64,000 nt of DNA from Silene latifolia (taxonomy: Eukaryota > Streptophyta > Magnoliopsida > Caryophyllales > Caryophyllaceae), in NCBI RefSeq assembly GCF_048544455.1, contig NC_133537.1:14383541-14447540 (forward strand), in the 5' to 3' direction. The position numbers and the translations under genes are program-made. The notes under the pieces are model-generated. The model had not been told where the DNA came from, did not search any database, and worked only from the letters and a program-made list of their open reading frames with translations. The number at the start of each line of letters is the position of its first letter. Within the stretch, counting starts at the first letter, position 1. Of this stretch, positions 10,381 through 21,540 are shown piece after piece.

Positions 10381-10833
10381 GTTGCCTGGATTTGTAGTAG
10401 TGGAGGGGAGGTTGCCTCCTCATGAAAGTGAAGTAATAGGTGACTCCGCGGATGAATCTAGGGATGAAAATCCTACCATGGGACTAACTGTAGCCGAGAA
10501 AAGACTCCAATACTTAGAGGAGCAATTGATGTACCTTAAAGGGGATGATATTTATAGGGAGAATAACCGCAAGTACGAGGCCGTCAATTCCAAATTGCCA
10601 ACCAACTTCAACATGACGGATATCCCTAAATTCAAGGGGCACGAAAACCCTTTGAACCACATCCGTGCCTTCAAGGATTACATGTCTATCAAAGGCATCA
10701 AACCCGAGATGTTCTTAAGGATCTTTCCTTCATCTCTTGACACCATCCCGAAGCAATGGTTCTACTCCTTAGAACACAAGAAAGTCGCTACTTGGGAAGA
10801 TGCCGCGATCGAGTTTTCTAAGCAATATGCGGA

Positions 10834-10872
10834 TGTGGTTCAAAGGGTTTTCGTGCCCCTTGAATTTAGGCA
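10834..10872. other. Templated filler at the palindrome centre
   Basis: The segment from GATGTGGTTCAAAGGG to CTTGAATTTAGG sits between the end of arm A gag and the end of arm B gag. It is a same-orientation copy of 11009-11046 in arm B, the part of gag that encodes PKFKGHENPLNHI. A short copied patch at a breakpoint is typical of template switching during break repair or reverse transcription. Confidence 0.75.
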
Positions 10873-11411
10873 TCTTCCCAAGTGGCGATCTTCTTGTGTT
10901 CTTAAGAGTAGAACCATTGCTTTGGGATGGTGTCAAGAGATGAAGGAAAGATCCTTAAGAACATCTCGGGTTTGATGCCTTTGATAGACATGTAATCCTT
11001 GAAGGCATGGATGTGGTTCAAAGGGTTTTCGTGCCCCTTGAATTTAGGGATATCCGTCATATTGAAGTTAGTTGGAAATTTGGAATTGACGGCCTCATAC
11101 TTGCGATTATTCTCCCTGTAAATGTCATCCCCTTTAAGGTACATCAATTGCTCCTCTAACTATTGGAGTCGTTTTTCAGCTGCAGTCACACCCATGGGAG
11201 AGCTTTCTTCCCTGAAGGCATTCACGAAGTCATCAACGACTTCACTTTCTCGAGGAGGAATCCTCGTTTCTACGGCGTAAATCCGGCCCACGATGGTATC
11301 AAGGCGATCATACACTTGGTCTTGGGTAACTTGGATTTGAGCTAGGGCGGATAGGATTCGATCATTACAATCTTGAAGTTGATTGAAGTTCACGTCACTT
11401 GTTTCAGGCAT
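10873..11411 (-). pseudogene. Partial gag, arm B
   Basis: On the minus strand gag starts at ATG 11411 (MPETSDVNFNQLQDCNDR) and runs through PPRESEVVDDF, KFKGHENPLNHIHAFKDYM and DTIPKQWFYS. It has an in-frame stop near 11160 and another just after WFYS (near 10902). It ends at the palindrome junction around 10873, close to where arm A gag ends. There is no zinc knuckle, protease or RT. Confidence 0.85.
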
Positions 11412-11760
11412 CTTGAAAACTGGATAAGAGATCGACGACGAATCAAAACACGATCGACCATCTTAACACACTTATTAAAAGGAGAAATGTTTTGACTTGT
11501 GAAGTGGGTGTGTGGCACTTGTGTTAGTGAGCTTTGAAGAAAAGACAAAGGTTTGAAAATGTGTATCCTAGTCAACTATAGTATAGTTGTAGGAGTGGAC
11601 TTCAAGTGAGGTTTTGAAATGGGCTTGGGCCCGAATTTTGACTCGACAAACGGACAGAGTTTCGACTCGGTTTTGCGCTAATCAATGGCCTTTTTCAAAA
11701 TTTTCATTTAAAAAGGGGTTTTGATTTTTTTACAAAAATTGTCATGGTTTCGTTTAGAAA

Positions 11761-11802
11761 TGGTGATCATGTAAGGTACAAAATGGTGATCATGTAAGGT
11801 AC
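11761..11802. repeat. 23-bp tandem duplication specific to arm B
   Basis: TGGTGATCATGTAAGGTAC occurs twice (11761 and 11784). Arm A has it once (near 8140), so the duplication arose after the two copies separated. Confidence 0.85.
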
Positions 11803-12211
11803 AAACATTTATACAAACATTATAACGAGATGCTGAGTGCATTTAAAAGGGTTTTGGTTTAAAGAGTGGGTTGCCATACCGAACATCAAACCCGAAGTCT
11901 GTGGAGAGGCTCGTATCGAACAAGAGTAAGGCCGATTCCTAGTCCATTTCCTCAAGTAGTGAAGGTCCTTGATACAAACAAGAGTAAGCATCATGGTATG
12001 GATGACGTCAATCGCTATCCATCCTTAGGCCCAAATAAGAATTAGGACCGTTTAGACGGGACGATTGGTCAAATGGGTTGGGTTGGGCCTAGGAAGGCCG
12101 AATGAAACGATCTAGGAAGACCGAGTTATGAAAACCGACAATTGTCTTGCACAAACTATTCCCTAACCTTGTTTAAGTTTCACCCTTTTGGCTACACGTA
12201 AGTGTATTATC

Positions 12212-12230
12212 CCCAACGGAGTCGCCAAAC
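12212..12230 (-). promoter_or_regulatory. Primer-binding site, arm B
   Basis: On the minus strand, TTTGGCGACTCCGTTGGGGA follows the LTR end (GTCCACA). This is the better preserved of the two primer sites. Confidence 0.75.
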
Positions 12231-14649
12231 TGTGGACAATGGGGGCCACGGGGGAGCTTGGGAAACAAGCGTTTGCATTTGTGGAGTCGCCACCAATTTT
12301 TATGGGAAATTGGAACCGTTCGAATACCTCGTGTCATGTCAAGACACAAAGTAGTGACATGAACACTAAGAACTCGTTACCCTTAGCATTCTATGTCTAG
12401 AATGACTCTCGTGGATGCCAATGAACACGGATGTTCACAGAGATCTGGAGTAAGGGGTGAGGGTACGTATTAAGAAGCTCTTTTGATCGAACACCTAATC
12501 CCGCCCGCCTCGATAGCGGCCTCTACTAATGATTAGGGAAATTGTTTATACTCGATATATCGTCGATTATATGCATGCAATGCAACATTCAAGTTTTAAT
12601 CCTAGCATGTGAGATTAACTAAGTCGGTGAACAATTAATTTAATCATGTAAATGGGTCGAAGTTGGGATTTAAGGTTCAATTACATGTGAAAACATACAA
12701 ATGATACAATAATTATAATAATGAAATTACAATAATGGAAAATTACAATAATTACATTGGGTTAAACGATTTATGTCGAAAATACCTTTAAAACGGATAA
12801 TTTGGGAAAAAAGAAAGAATAAAGGAATTAACGAACAAAACAGTAGGCGATAATACGGATAATAGTTAACTATACGTAAGCTATTTAAACTAGGTCAAGG
12901 CAAAACGGGAGTTTAGAGACAGAAATCAACCTGGAACGGGCGCAGCAGGACTGCGCCCTTTGGAAGATGCGCAGCAGTTGCTGCGTCTGTTCCAAGGCTG
13001 AGTTCTGGCTGTGAATCCGGAACTGCAAATCGTTAATATTCGTTAGTTAATTTAAGGATTGATTAATATATTTACTCGGATGGAAGTGATTTAATGGATT
13101 AATTACACATGAATAAGGGTCATAAAAGCAATAAAACACGGATGAAACGGAATTAAGATGAATTATTTACATGAATGAATGATTGATTAGTGACATAGGT
13201 GAACTAATTAGGTTAGACATAACGAATTAATGACAAACTAAGGACGAATATGCGATGAACATGACAATAGACAGATGAAAATATATCAAAAGTCGAATTC
13301 CAAAAACTCAATATGAACGAATTGAATTTCTACAACCCGGATTGAATTTAATGACGAAAACCCGCAAATATTGGATTATAAGGGATTCAAGTCAGATTTA
13401 ATGATTAAATTACATGCTAATGAATGATAAATAATATACATGTGAAATTATTATGGTCTGTATGTCAAAGAATTAGCAAAAACAAACGAAACAAATAAAG
13501 AAGACGAATTACAGAGGACGAAGGAAGAGGAAAAGAAGCAGGAACTGCGGCAGCCTCACGAAGAGGCGCAACAGACATTGCGCTCTTTCGAAGAGGCGCA
13601 GCAGTCGCTGCGTCCTTTCTCGACGGTTATCTTCTGGTAATCCGTAAAAAGGGTTTTAAACGAGATTTTATAAATCGGTGTTAAGAGATGTTTTCGACAT
13701 AAATCTTACATTAATGATACAAAAAGTAAATAACAATAAATAAAAAAAGAATTTATACACCATCAGACTTACATGTTTGACGAAACGAGATGAACTAAGT
13801 TTACGATTAGTGATGCTCGACTCGAATGTAACGAAAGTGCCCTCGTAAGAGGAAAACGATTAAGATTAATTAAGTTGATTAGTTGTGGAGTTGGTCAAAT
13901 TGGTCGGTCATGCAAACGAGGCTGGTACTCAGAAGGATCCGAGCTTACGTGGTCGAATGTTCAAGCACGTAGACGCCAAAAAGTAAGAATGTGGTCTAGA
14001 ATGCAAAGGGAGAAGAGAAAGGCGGACACTTGCGTGAGAAATATGAGGAGCGAAGGTTCCTATTTATATTAATCACGTGAAGGAATAGGGTTTTCGGAGA
14101 GACTTTGGAAGTGAATCTCGAAAAGATATGAAAAAGATACGAAAAATACGCGAGAAAGAACTCCGGGGAAGAGCGCGCAGCGATCTGCGTCTCTTGGAAG
14201 AGAGCGCGCACACTATTGCGTCTGTTCCCAGGTGGTTTCCTCCTGCGGAAGAAAGATTCCGTGTTTAAGTTATGGAATGACGGAATAATTTGGTTTTCCT
14301 TAATATTTTGTATGAATATTACGGGAAATTGTTTACTAAAGAATAAAAGATTGTGAAATATTTATAAAATATGGAATAGAAATATCCGGAACATTCCAGA
14401 ACATTCTGACTCGGGATTTAACGGTTATCAGAAAATGAAGACGGTTTTAGGCCCGGACTCCAAATGTACTCTAATTACCGTCAAAACGACCGTATCGGCT
14501 CGTAGATGACAACTAAGAGGTAGACATTAGTATTTGAGCAATCACTTGACGATAAACTTACGAACTGTCACAAATCGTTCCGCGTAGGAAACATGCGGCC
14601 CAATCATCACCGGGTGGTTTGCGGGAGGTGCAGAAATGAGGTATCTACA
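12231..14649 (-). repeat. LTR, arm B (about 2.4 kb)
   Basis: This inverted copy of the arm A LTR starts at 14649 (TGTAGATACC) and ends at 12231. The TATA box lies at 14061-14070 on the minus strand. GC-rich modules lie at 12933-12992, 13553-13620 and 14165-14230, matching the three arm A positions. Confidence 0.8.
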
Positions 14650-14670
14650 CTCAGACAAAGACTTGAAACT

Positions 14671-14765
14671 ACTACTCCCTCATACTACACCAATGGTAAC
14701 ATGGACCCACTTTTTGTGAGAAGAAAAGTGGGTCCATATTACCATTGGTGTAGCATGGAGGTAGT
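14671..14765. mobile_element. Short foldback (MITE-like), 95 bp
   Basis: ACTACTCCCTCATACTACAC pairs with a near-perfect inverse ending at 14765, leaving only about 9 unpaired central bases. The CTCCCTC end recalls Stowaway MITEs; I cannot assign a superfamily. Confidence 0.6.
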
Positions 14766-15253
14766 ATTAAGTTATTAAATATAATATTTAAAATATGATG
14801 GTTAGCTAATTACAGTACTAAAATCTATTTCTATATTATTCTTTTTGTTAATTTTTAATTTTATTTTAAATGTTTAAAAATTTTTGAGCTTACACGTTTT
14901 ATGTTGTGAATTAATATATTGAATAATCCGTATAAAATTGGAGACTATGAATATATATCTAAGTTTTTTTTCTATAGTATATCAAAGTTTTCATATATAT
15001 AAATAAATACGAATACTAAGAAACAATCTTCTAATCCTAATATAAAAGTTAAAAAATATAATTTTAAAATAATAAGTGCACAAATATTAAAAATTAATTT
15101 TCTAATTCTAATAGGAAAATTGTAAATGATTAATTATTTTCCAATTCTAATAGAAAAATTGTAAGTAATTAAATTTAAAATTTAATTAATTAAGTGTTTT
15201 AAAAAAGTTGGAAACTACCACATCGCTCGAAAAAAGCCTCAAATATATATTTA
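14766..15253. other. AT-rich stretch with a Helitron 5'-end remnant
   Basis: There is no gene. On the minus strand, 15208-15245 reads GAGGCTTTTTTCGAGCGATG, the same pattern as the 5' end of the neighbouring Helitron (17120-17169). A second, older Helitron of the same family therefore began here and is truncated. Confidence 0.5.
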
Positions 15254-15336
15254 CTAGCTTTAATGCCCGTGCCATGCACGGGCCTATTTGTAATGTTCTA
15301 TCGTATACTATATAATATGGTAATTGAAATTTGCTA

Positions 15337-15533
15337 CAATTGGTCTCCCTTGTGACGGGTTACCATTTGTGGCGGATATTTTGTGAGTTAAAATGGTAAC
15401 AAAATGGGTTAGTGGAGAAAGGGGACCACATGAATAGTGTTGCAGAGAGAGAAAAAGTGAGTACTTTGTGAGGTAAAATGGTATCCGTCACTCTTGAGTG
15501 ACGGATATGTGCCGTCACAAACAAGAATTTGTG
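15337..15533. mobile_element. Mutator-like MITE, copy 1 (197 bp)
   Basis: Exact 9-bp target duplication AATTTGCTA at 15328-15336 and 15534-15542. The ends are CAATTGGTCTC and ...GAATTTGTG. Internally it shares GGTATCCGTCACTC and GTGCCGTCACAAA with the other copies at 17342, 19705 and 23307. Confidence 0.85.
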
Positions 15534-16049
15534 AATTTGCTAACGTGTCCGAATTCAACGACGGAGTATTAAATTCATAGTACAATGCTAAGTATTAAGT
15601 TTTCTAGACAAATAATACGGAGTATGTACGGAGGAACATGTAGTAAACAGAAACACTAATCATTCATGACCAATTTACCAGGAGTCCATGACTATCAGCT
15701 ACAATAGTGTTATCACAAATATACTCCTACTACAACGTTTTGGCCGTTTTAGCCTTTCGGGTATGGTAATTTATGTAAATTGGATTTACAAATATTGATA
15801 AAAATAATTTATAGGAATTGGCTCTTTAATATGCGCAAAATATTCTTTTATATATTCGAAGTTTAGATTGACTCTAAACTCATTGCCCCTTCTCACATAT
15901 TGTGCTGGAATCCGGTTCTCAGCTACTCTTATACATCAAGGATTGTTGGATGCTTTTCGTATATTAGAATTGATCTATTTTTGGTTGCCGAAGCCTGAAG
16001 GTACGTATGCTACAAAATAACTCTTATTATGGAGTAATTCACATACAAA

Positions 16050-16132
16050 AAAATATTTATTTGTTTACATTTGATTAAAATAACCCTTTACAAAAAATAT
16101 AAACTGTAAACAAATGCTTAGGTCGGAGGGAG
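16050..16132. mobile_element. Stowaway-like MITE remnant
   Basis: TTGTTTACATTTGATTAAAA and the inverse GTAAACAAATG are followed by GGTCGGAGGGAG and TA. The left border is unclear. Confidence 0.5.
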
Positions 16133-17255
16133 TAGAGAATATTGAAAAACACACCTGTATTTGTTTATATTATGCCATTTTGGTGTATACCCAAAAATAA
16201 CCCAGTCATTAAAAAAGTATAGAGCAAATACGGAGTAATAGATAAATTAGTTAAATAGCAATGTCGAACAAACTATAATCGACATCCATAATAGCAATAA
16301 AATAATTTAGATGGTTAATGTACTACTAATGCTGATTATAAAGGGAAAATACATTGACCTGTCTATAGCACACAACTACTCTAGAGAAGACAACGTATAC
16401 CACACTATCGCGTATTTGTCAATAAAGGTTAGTTCTCATCATTCGTAATCATGGCCTTCAGCACGGGTCAAAATTTACTTTCGTTATCATAAATCCAATC
16501 CGAGCAAATGAACGCTATTTTAGACAATGATCATATATAGCTTAATAAGCTTATTCTTCTAATCTGCATCAAGAATAAAGAGAATTAATTAAATTCATTA
16601 ACAAAGTATCAACAATTAATCATATGATGAATAAAACATATAACTGCAATCAATAAAGCCAATCATACTATGAATAAAATAGATAACCGTAATCAATTAA
16701 GCGGAATGTAATGTAACAAAAAAGCATAAAAGAAATAAAATACGCTAAATAGGAGTACGTATGACTGTATATATAGTTATATACCGATATATATATATAT
16801 ATATATATATTTTGTGTATTATTTCAGTTTGTATACCTCTCAAATTCTATCGTAGTTCTTTATGTTTTAATATTATTAAGATTTAGATTTACTTTTCCGT
16901 AAGAAATTAATAGAAAAAGTTGTTGAAGCTCTATAAAACTCCATCAGTACGTAAAATTGCAAACTTATAGTTCTATTCTAATACAAACACCAAGTGTACG
17001 TAATCTTATGTTAGCATGATTGTATTTCTTTTTTTTTTTCTATCTTTGAATTTTATAAAAATTGGATTCCCTTTGAATTATCAACTTTTTTGATTGATTG
17101 ACGGTTAAAATTTCATAAAGATTGGAGTCTCCCTCGTCGCTCGAAAAAAGCTTCCTTTAATAATATAGATAAATAGATATTGATTACCCGTCAAATTTGG
17201 TAATCGGAAATATTATGCCTGAACAATAGTGTTTTTTGATAGATGAGAACTTAGC

Positions 17256-17611
17256 TCATTTTACAGTGGACATACTCCCAGGACCCAGCCTTCTCGTGGA
17301 CGAGTAAATGCCGTTCTTGGAGTCAGAGCCATATTCACCTGCAATTAGTCTTGCTGAAGACGGGTCGGAGCAAGTGACGGATAATGCTACTCACAAACGA
17401 ATAGGGGGGACAAGGTGGGGGCAACCCCATGTGCTTCCCTCTCTCCTCTATTTGGGTCATTTGTGAGGGAAAATGGTATCCGTCACTCCAAAGTGACGGA
17501 TACGTGCCGTCACAAATGAGATTTTGTGATTCACCTGAAATTACTGGATATTGGACAACAATTGTTCGACACAAAAAGGGTTGGGAGTTGGGAGCATCAA
17601 AGTTCTCCAAG
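17256..17611 (-). other. SOK: Probable last exon of the SOSEKI gene, interrupted by a MITE
   Basis: On the minus strand an acceptor-like TTTCTGAG precedes an open frame at 17611: LENFDAPNSQPFLCRTIVV, then QYPVISGE, where a MITE (17342-17528) enters. If the MITE and one copy of its 9-bp target duplication are ignored, the frame resumes with YGSDSKNGIYSSTRRL and stops at 17256. The first base of this exon completes the codon left open by the donor-like AG|GTAAAA at the end of the 21573-22518 SOSEKI exon, so strand and phase fit an intron of about 4 kb. With the MITE present, the frame continues about 38 residues into MITE sequence and stops at 17335. I do not recognise the peptide as a domain; linkage to SOSEKI is inference. 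Confidence 0.5.
17342..17528. mobile_element. Mutator-like MITE, copy 2 (187 bp), inside an exon
   Basis: Exact 9-bp target duplication ATTCACCTG at 17333-17341 and 17529-17537. The ends are CAATTAGTCTTGCTGAAGAC and ...GAGATTTTGTG. It is very similar to copy 3 (19705-19892). Confidence 0.9.
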
Positions 17612-19704
17612 CTCAGAAATCAATCAAGGAACTTTACAGTACATCTTACGAAGTACTACTAATATGTATTTAATACTATTTAATTAAAGACTAATTACCA
17701 TCATGGGTCATCATATTAACTCGAATTCTGCTCCAGAAATCGCTAAGCTCAATGCATACCTTTGTAATTAAAAATTGGATAAACCATAACTGCAAACTAG
17801 CACCCCGAAAAGACGATAAAGAGCTAAAGCATCAGGAGATGAACCAAAAGTTAATTAAGAATTCACCTCTCTAAAACACATACCAATAGCTTACGTAAGT
17901 TCCTAAATTTACTGCCTATGTTATCACCAAAGCCTACACCAATCACGGCTATTGCTTCTCTTGTTTGATAATATACGGGTTAACATTTACCATTAGTTAC
18001 TGTTCTTTTACGCCAAAAGACTCCGAACGGATAGAAAATAACAGAGTATTATTCCTAAGGCTCGTTATTAGACATCAAAGCCCTCAGTTTTGGCTCCCGT
18101 TTTGAGTGCTGGTGATACTAATGGAAGATGCTTCTGAGACGCGTTCTTTAGTGTTGTTCGGTTGTGCCTTTGGCCTCCTTGGTATGCATTTCGCTCTCAC
18201 TCCGTCCACTTCTTTCCTGTCCAGCTTCAAATGAGAGCTCCTAAGTTAAAACAAACCAAATGCATGTTAGAACACACACAACACCACAAATTACGAGGGG
18301 AAAGGAAATTGAGAAAACATAATAAAACTAAAAAAGAAATGGTTCTCAGAGATTGTAGTTAATTTGATCTCAGAATCGACAATCACGATTAAAGCTCGGT
18401 TTTTACTTTTTGCACCATAAATGTGAGCACTATTCACTAGTCATAATACGAGTAGTAACTAGTAAGGAGGCCAAATTTCGTACATAAAATCTACTCCCGT
18501 AGTTTATACGAATAAAACTTTTCTACGAAATGGCAATTTGCTGATCAACCAAACAACTGCTTAGTACCCAATATGAAACCCATAAAACAACGATAGAATA
18601 TTCTAATAAAACTTTGTCGCACATGTAGATGCAAACAATCAAACCCAATCCCAAAGCGAAGTTAGTTAACCAATGTTAAAACAGATAACAATGGACATGA
18701 AACTGATACATAGTAAGAACGAATTTGCATGTGAATAAACAGAAAAACATCCTTGTCTGATGAATAATAGCATGAAAGATTAAAACTAGCAATCCATGTG
18801 ATTTTCAGCCGACATGGGCCGCAAGCTCGTTCTTAGATCCCTAAAGACATCTCCCCTGAAATCTACACTAATTGTGGCTGTTTCCTTGCATGTTTTTTAC
18901 CACCTTTGAAATTACACTAATTTTGGACCCAAGAGCCAAGAGACATACACCTGTTAGTCTGTTACTTACTGGCGTAATTATGGAGTATGACACAGTTTAC
19001 TGTAATACTGTTACTAATTACCCTCGCACAAAATAAACGCCACACCTGTTCATACATAGGCTAGTCCAGTTAATTATTTAATGACCTTTCAAGGCAAAAT
19101 TGGGTATCCCAATTTAAGCTACTGATACAAAATTGCTGCCAAATTGGCAACCATACAAATTTCTGCCAAATTAGCATTGTCTAGAACTCTAACTATATTG
19201 CAATACATGATCAAATTTCATTAGCTTCGCAGTTTGTACTCCGTAGAATATAATTTCATACTAGAATACGGGTTATCTAAAAAAAGTATGCTAAATAACA
19301 GTGATAACCAATAAAAAGTGCGAAAATGACGTATAGAAAAATTTCTCATAATGATAGTATGTCACATATGTGACATAACCAAGATTCATGTCGAGATGTA
19401 ACTTCTGATTCTTAATACAGTATGGTCTAAGCAATAACTGCATGTCTGCATTCCAGAACCAACCCCAAAGGACAAAAATAACAACACTTCAACACAATCA
19501 CATTTAATCTTTCTATGTACATAATGAGCAAAAATGGGATACACAAGTTAAACATCAAATCTCAAAACATGCAAAAATTATATACGGAGTAAGTTGATAA
19601 AGAAATTACTCCGTACGTCCTAATCATTTGGTTACCATTTTTAATTTTTGTGAAAGATATTTTTAAGACGGAGAGAGTAGCAAATACACTAAGCAAACTA
19701 ATAA

Positions 19705-19892
19705 CAGTTAGTCTTGCTGAAGACGGGTCGGAGCAAGTGACGGGTAATGCCACTCACAAAACGGAGAGGGGGGACAAGGTGGGGGCACCCCCATGTGCTT
19801 CTCTCTCTCCTCTATTTGGGTCATTTGTGAGAGAAAATGGTATCCGTCACTCCAAAGTGACGGATACGTGCCGTCTTCAATGAGATTTTGTG
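19705..19892. mobile_element. Mutator-like MITE, copy 3 (188 bp)
   Basis: Exact 9-bp target duplication AACTAATAA at 19696-19704 and 19893-19901. The terminal inverted repeats CAGTTAGTCTTGCTGAAGAC and (inverse) CACAAAATCTCATTGAAGAC share the TGAAGACGG core. Confidence 0.9.
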
Positions 19893-21110
19893 AACTAATA
19901 AAAGCGGTAACGTTGTCAACTAGGAGTAAACAACAGATAGACCCAAGAAGGAGTCAAGGCTAGCTACAATGATCAGCTGGATTCTTGCAAAAAAAATGTA
20001 CGGAGGCTAAAATAGGTATGGTGGGACTGAGACAAAGCCATAATCTAAAGGGTCAAAAGGGTGTTTTAGCTAAAAGTTTAATATTTCCCCAATTTAGGGC
20101 GCATATTAATGTTCTATGTACTCTGTCATCATCACGTGAGACTTATTATTCCTGGAAGGTAGAGTTTGTAGGGTAGCAGCAATTTCAAAATACACAAACT
20201 CATCATGGCTTAAGGTTAATTAGTTCGCAAATTCTTGTTTAAAATAGAGGTTAATTATTACCGTCAATTTAACGGAGATTAACTATAATTAGTTTAAGGA
20301 GAAAGGTTAAAACTCTAGGTTCCACTATATGGTTGCATAAGGTCATCTTGAAGTAAATGAGATTTAAAAAAAAAATGCATTCAGAATAGGACAAAACGCC
20401 ATCAAACATTGCATAGCTATGTAAGTTAAGAGTAATCATAGAATAAAATAGATGCTCTTCATCTTCTGACATTGCACTCCAACCGAATTTTCATACGGTA
20501 TCATTGGGTGGTATTGGGCTTCAGTACAACCCTCTCATATACGGAATATACAATGTATACCCCCAAGCAATGGAAAAAGAAATGGGTAAGTTTCACCTTA
20601 TACTTACGAGATGATGGTACTGAAAATCAATAGTCAAAACCTTTCAGGTGAGTATGTGATTATGTATTTGACCCATGTTATGCTTAAGACGGATAATGCT
20701 TGTCTTAAATGAGAGTTTGTGTTTGAACATATATAGCAGTTAATTATAGCACCAAACAAAGTCAGAAAATAAGTTAGTACTCCATAACCTTTAATAATAT
20801 TATACCAGTGAAAAACAGCTATCAATCCTGTAATTTGTACCAACTCCTACACTACACCATGATGTCACAAAATGAAGTCTATGATTCTCCTACATCCAAA
20901 TTTTCTATCCTACAATACGGCAAAGCTAAAAACAGAGAAGCACTCCCAAAATAAATGGGGTCAGAACTTCTGTAACAAAGAAAGAATCGTACCTTCAACC
21001 CTCGCAGTAACAAACTGTACACGTTTACAGTAGTACTAGTACTCTCCATACTATAATGAATATATTGATGTTCACACTTTTTATCCCTCAGAAACCAAAC
21101 GTACACATTC

Positions 21111-21540
21111 ATAACACCACAACAGCTAAGCAACACACTGTAACATCAAGTAAGTAAAGATACAAACAGCACTAAAGACAACGGTAAATAAATAAATGTG
21201 AGACGATTATCTTAACCAAAAACTTAAGTTGATGGTGGATGCTAAACCAAACGGACGTGTTCATAACACCACAATAGCTAAATAACACACTCTAACATCA
21301 ACTAAGAGACATACAGCGATAAAAACAAAGGTAAATAAACAAATGTGAGCTGACAATCTTAACAAAAAAACTTTAAGCCGATGGTTGACGCCAAACCAAA
21401 CGTACACATTTATAAAACCACAACAGGCAGTCAACAGCTATAACACACTGTAACATCAACAAAACATACAAACAACGGTAAATGAAGAAATGTGAGACGA
21501 CTATCTTAACCAAAAACTTAAGTCGATGATTGACCATAAA
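21111..21540. repeat. Three tandem units of about 150 bp
   Basis: Units start near 21111, 21263 and 21412 with ATAAMACCACAAYAG. Each contains ACACACTGTAACATCAA, AATGTGAGNNGAC and ACTTAAGYYGATG. They lie just downstream of the SOSEKI splice donor (minus strand), within the proposed intron, and have diverged from each other. Confidence 0.8.

Larger units (their letters stand above)
8658..10402. mobile_element. Compact CACTA (En/Spm-type) DNA transposon, 1745 bp
   Basis: The termini are CACTACTACAAATACAGGC and, inverted, CACTACTACAAATCCAGGC. A 3-bp target duplication GAG (8655-8657 and 10403-10405) matches the CACTA superfamily. About 200-300 bp at each end hold repeated ACAACGGTT/AACCGTTGT motifs, many as inverted pairs. 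No transposase is encoded, so it is non-autonomous, but it has its own small gene (9298-9585). It is absent from arm B, so it inserted into arm A gag after that gag copy existed. Confidence 0.92.
8514..10836 (+). pseudogene. Partial gag, arm A, split by a CACTA element
   Basis: gag opens at ATG 8514 (MPGSSETNLHQLQDGNDR), runs to codon GAG at 8655-8657, and resumes at 10403 in the same frame relation seen in arm B (RLPPHESEV against RIPPRESEV). After the interruption come the Retrotrans_gag hallmarks PKFKGHENPLNHIRAFKDYM and FPSSLDTIPKQWFYSLEHKK, then TWEDAAIEFSKQYA. It breaks off near 10833 at the palindrome junction, well before any zinc knuckle or protease. Reading into the CACTA element hits a stop at 8679. 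The lineage is Ty3/gypsy; Tat/Ogre is likely from the primer site. Confidence 0.85.
5265..14649. mobile_element. Palindromic (head-to-head) gypsy element, two truncated copies
   Basis: Arm A (5265 to about 10833, plus) and arm B (about 10873-14649, minus) are inverted copies of the same segment: LTR, primer site, leader and the first part of gag. Without the CACTA insertion, arm A is about 3.8 kb, the same as arm B. Reading from each end, the arms agree closely at most positions. Both outer ends are the LTR start TGTAGATACC. The flanking 5-mers, CATTC at 5260 and CTCAG at 14650, do not match, so this is not a simple integration. Pol, the polypurine tracts and the second LTR of each copy are missing. 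Confidence 0.85.
15254..17169 (-). mobile_element. Non-autonomous Helitron, 1916 bp
   Basis: On the minus strand the element starts TCTATATTATTAAAGG at 17169. It ends with a GC hairpin (GCCCGTGCATGGCACGGGC) followed by ATTAAAGCTAG at 15254. The flanks are A and T, as expected for insertion into AT. No Rep/helicase is encoded. It contains a Mutator-like MITE (15337-15533) and a Stowaway-like remnant ending at 16132 (GGAGGGAG, then TA). Confidence 0.85.

Noticed and set aside
10382-10975. A 197-residue frame as a free-standing gene
   Set aside because: Its first residues come from the CACTA terminus and its last from the palindrome filler; the middle is interrupted gag.
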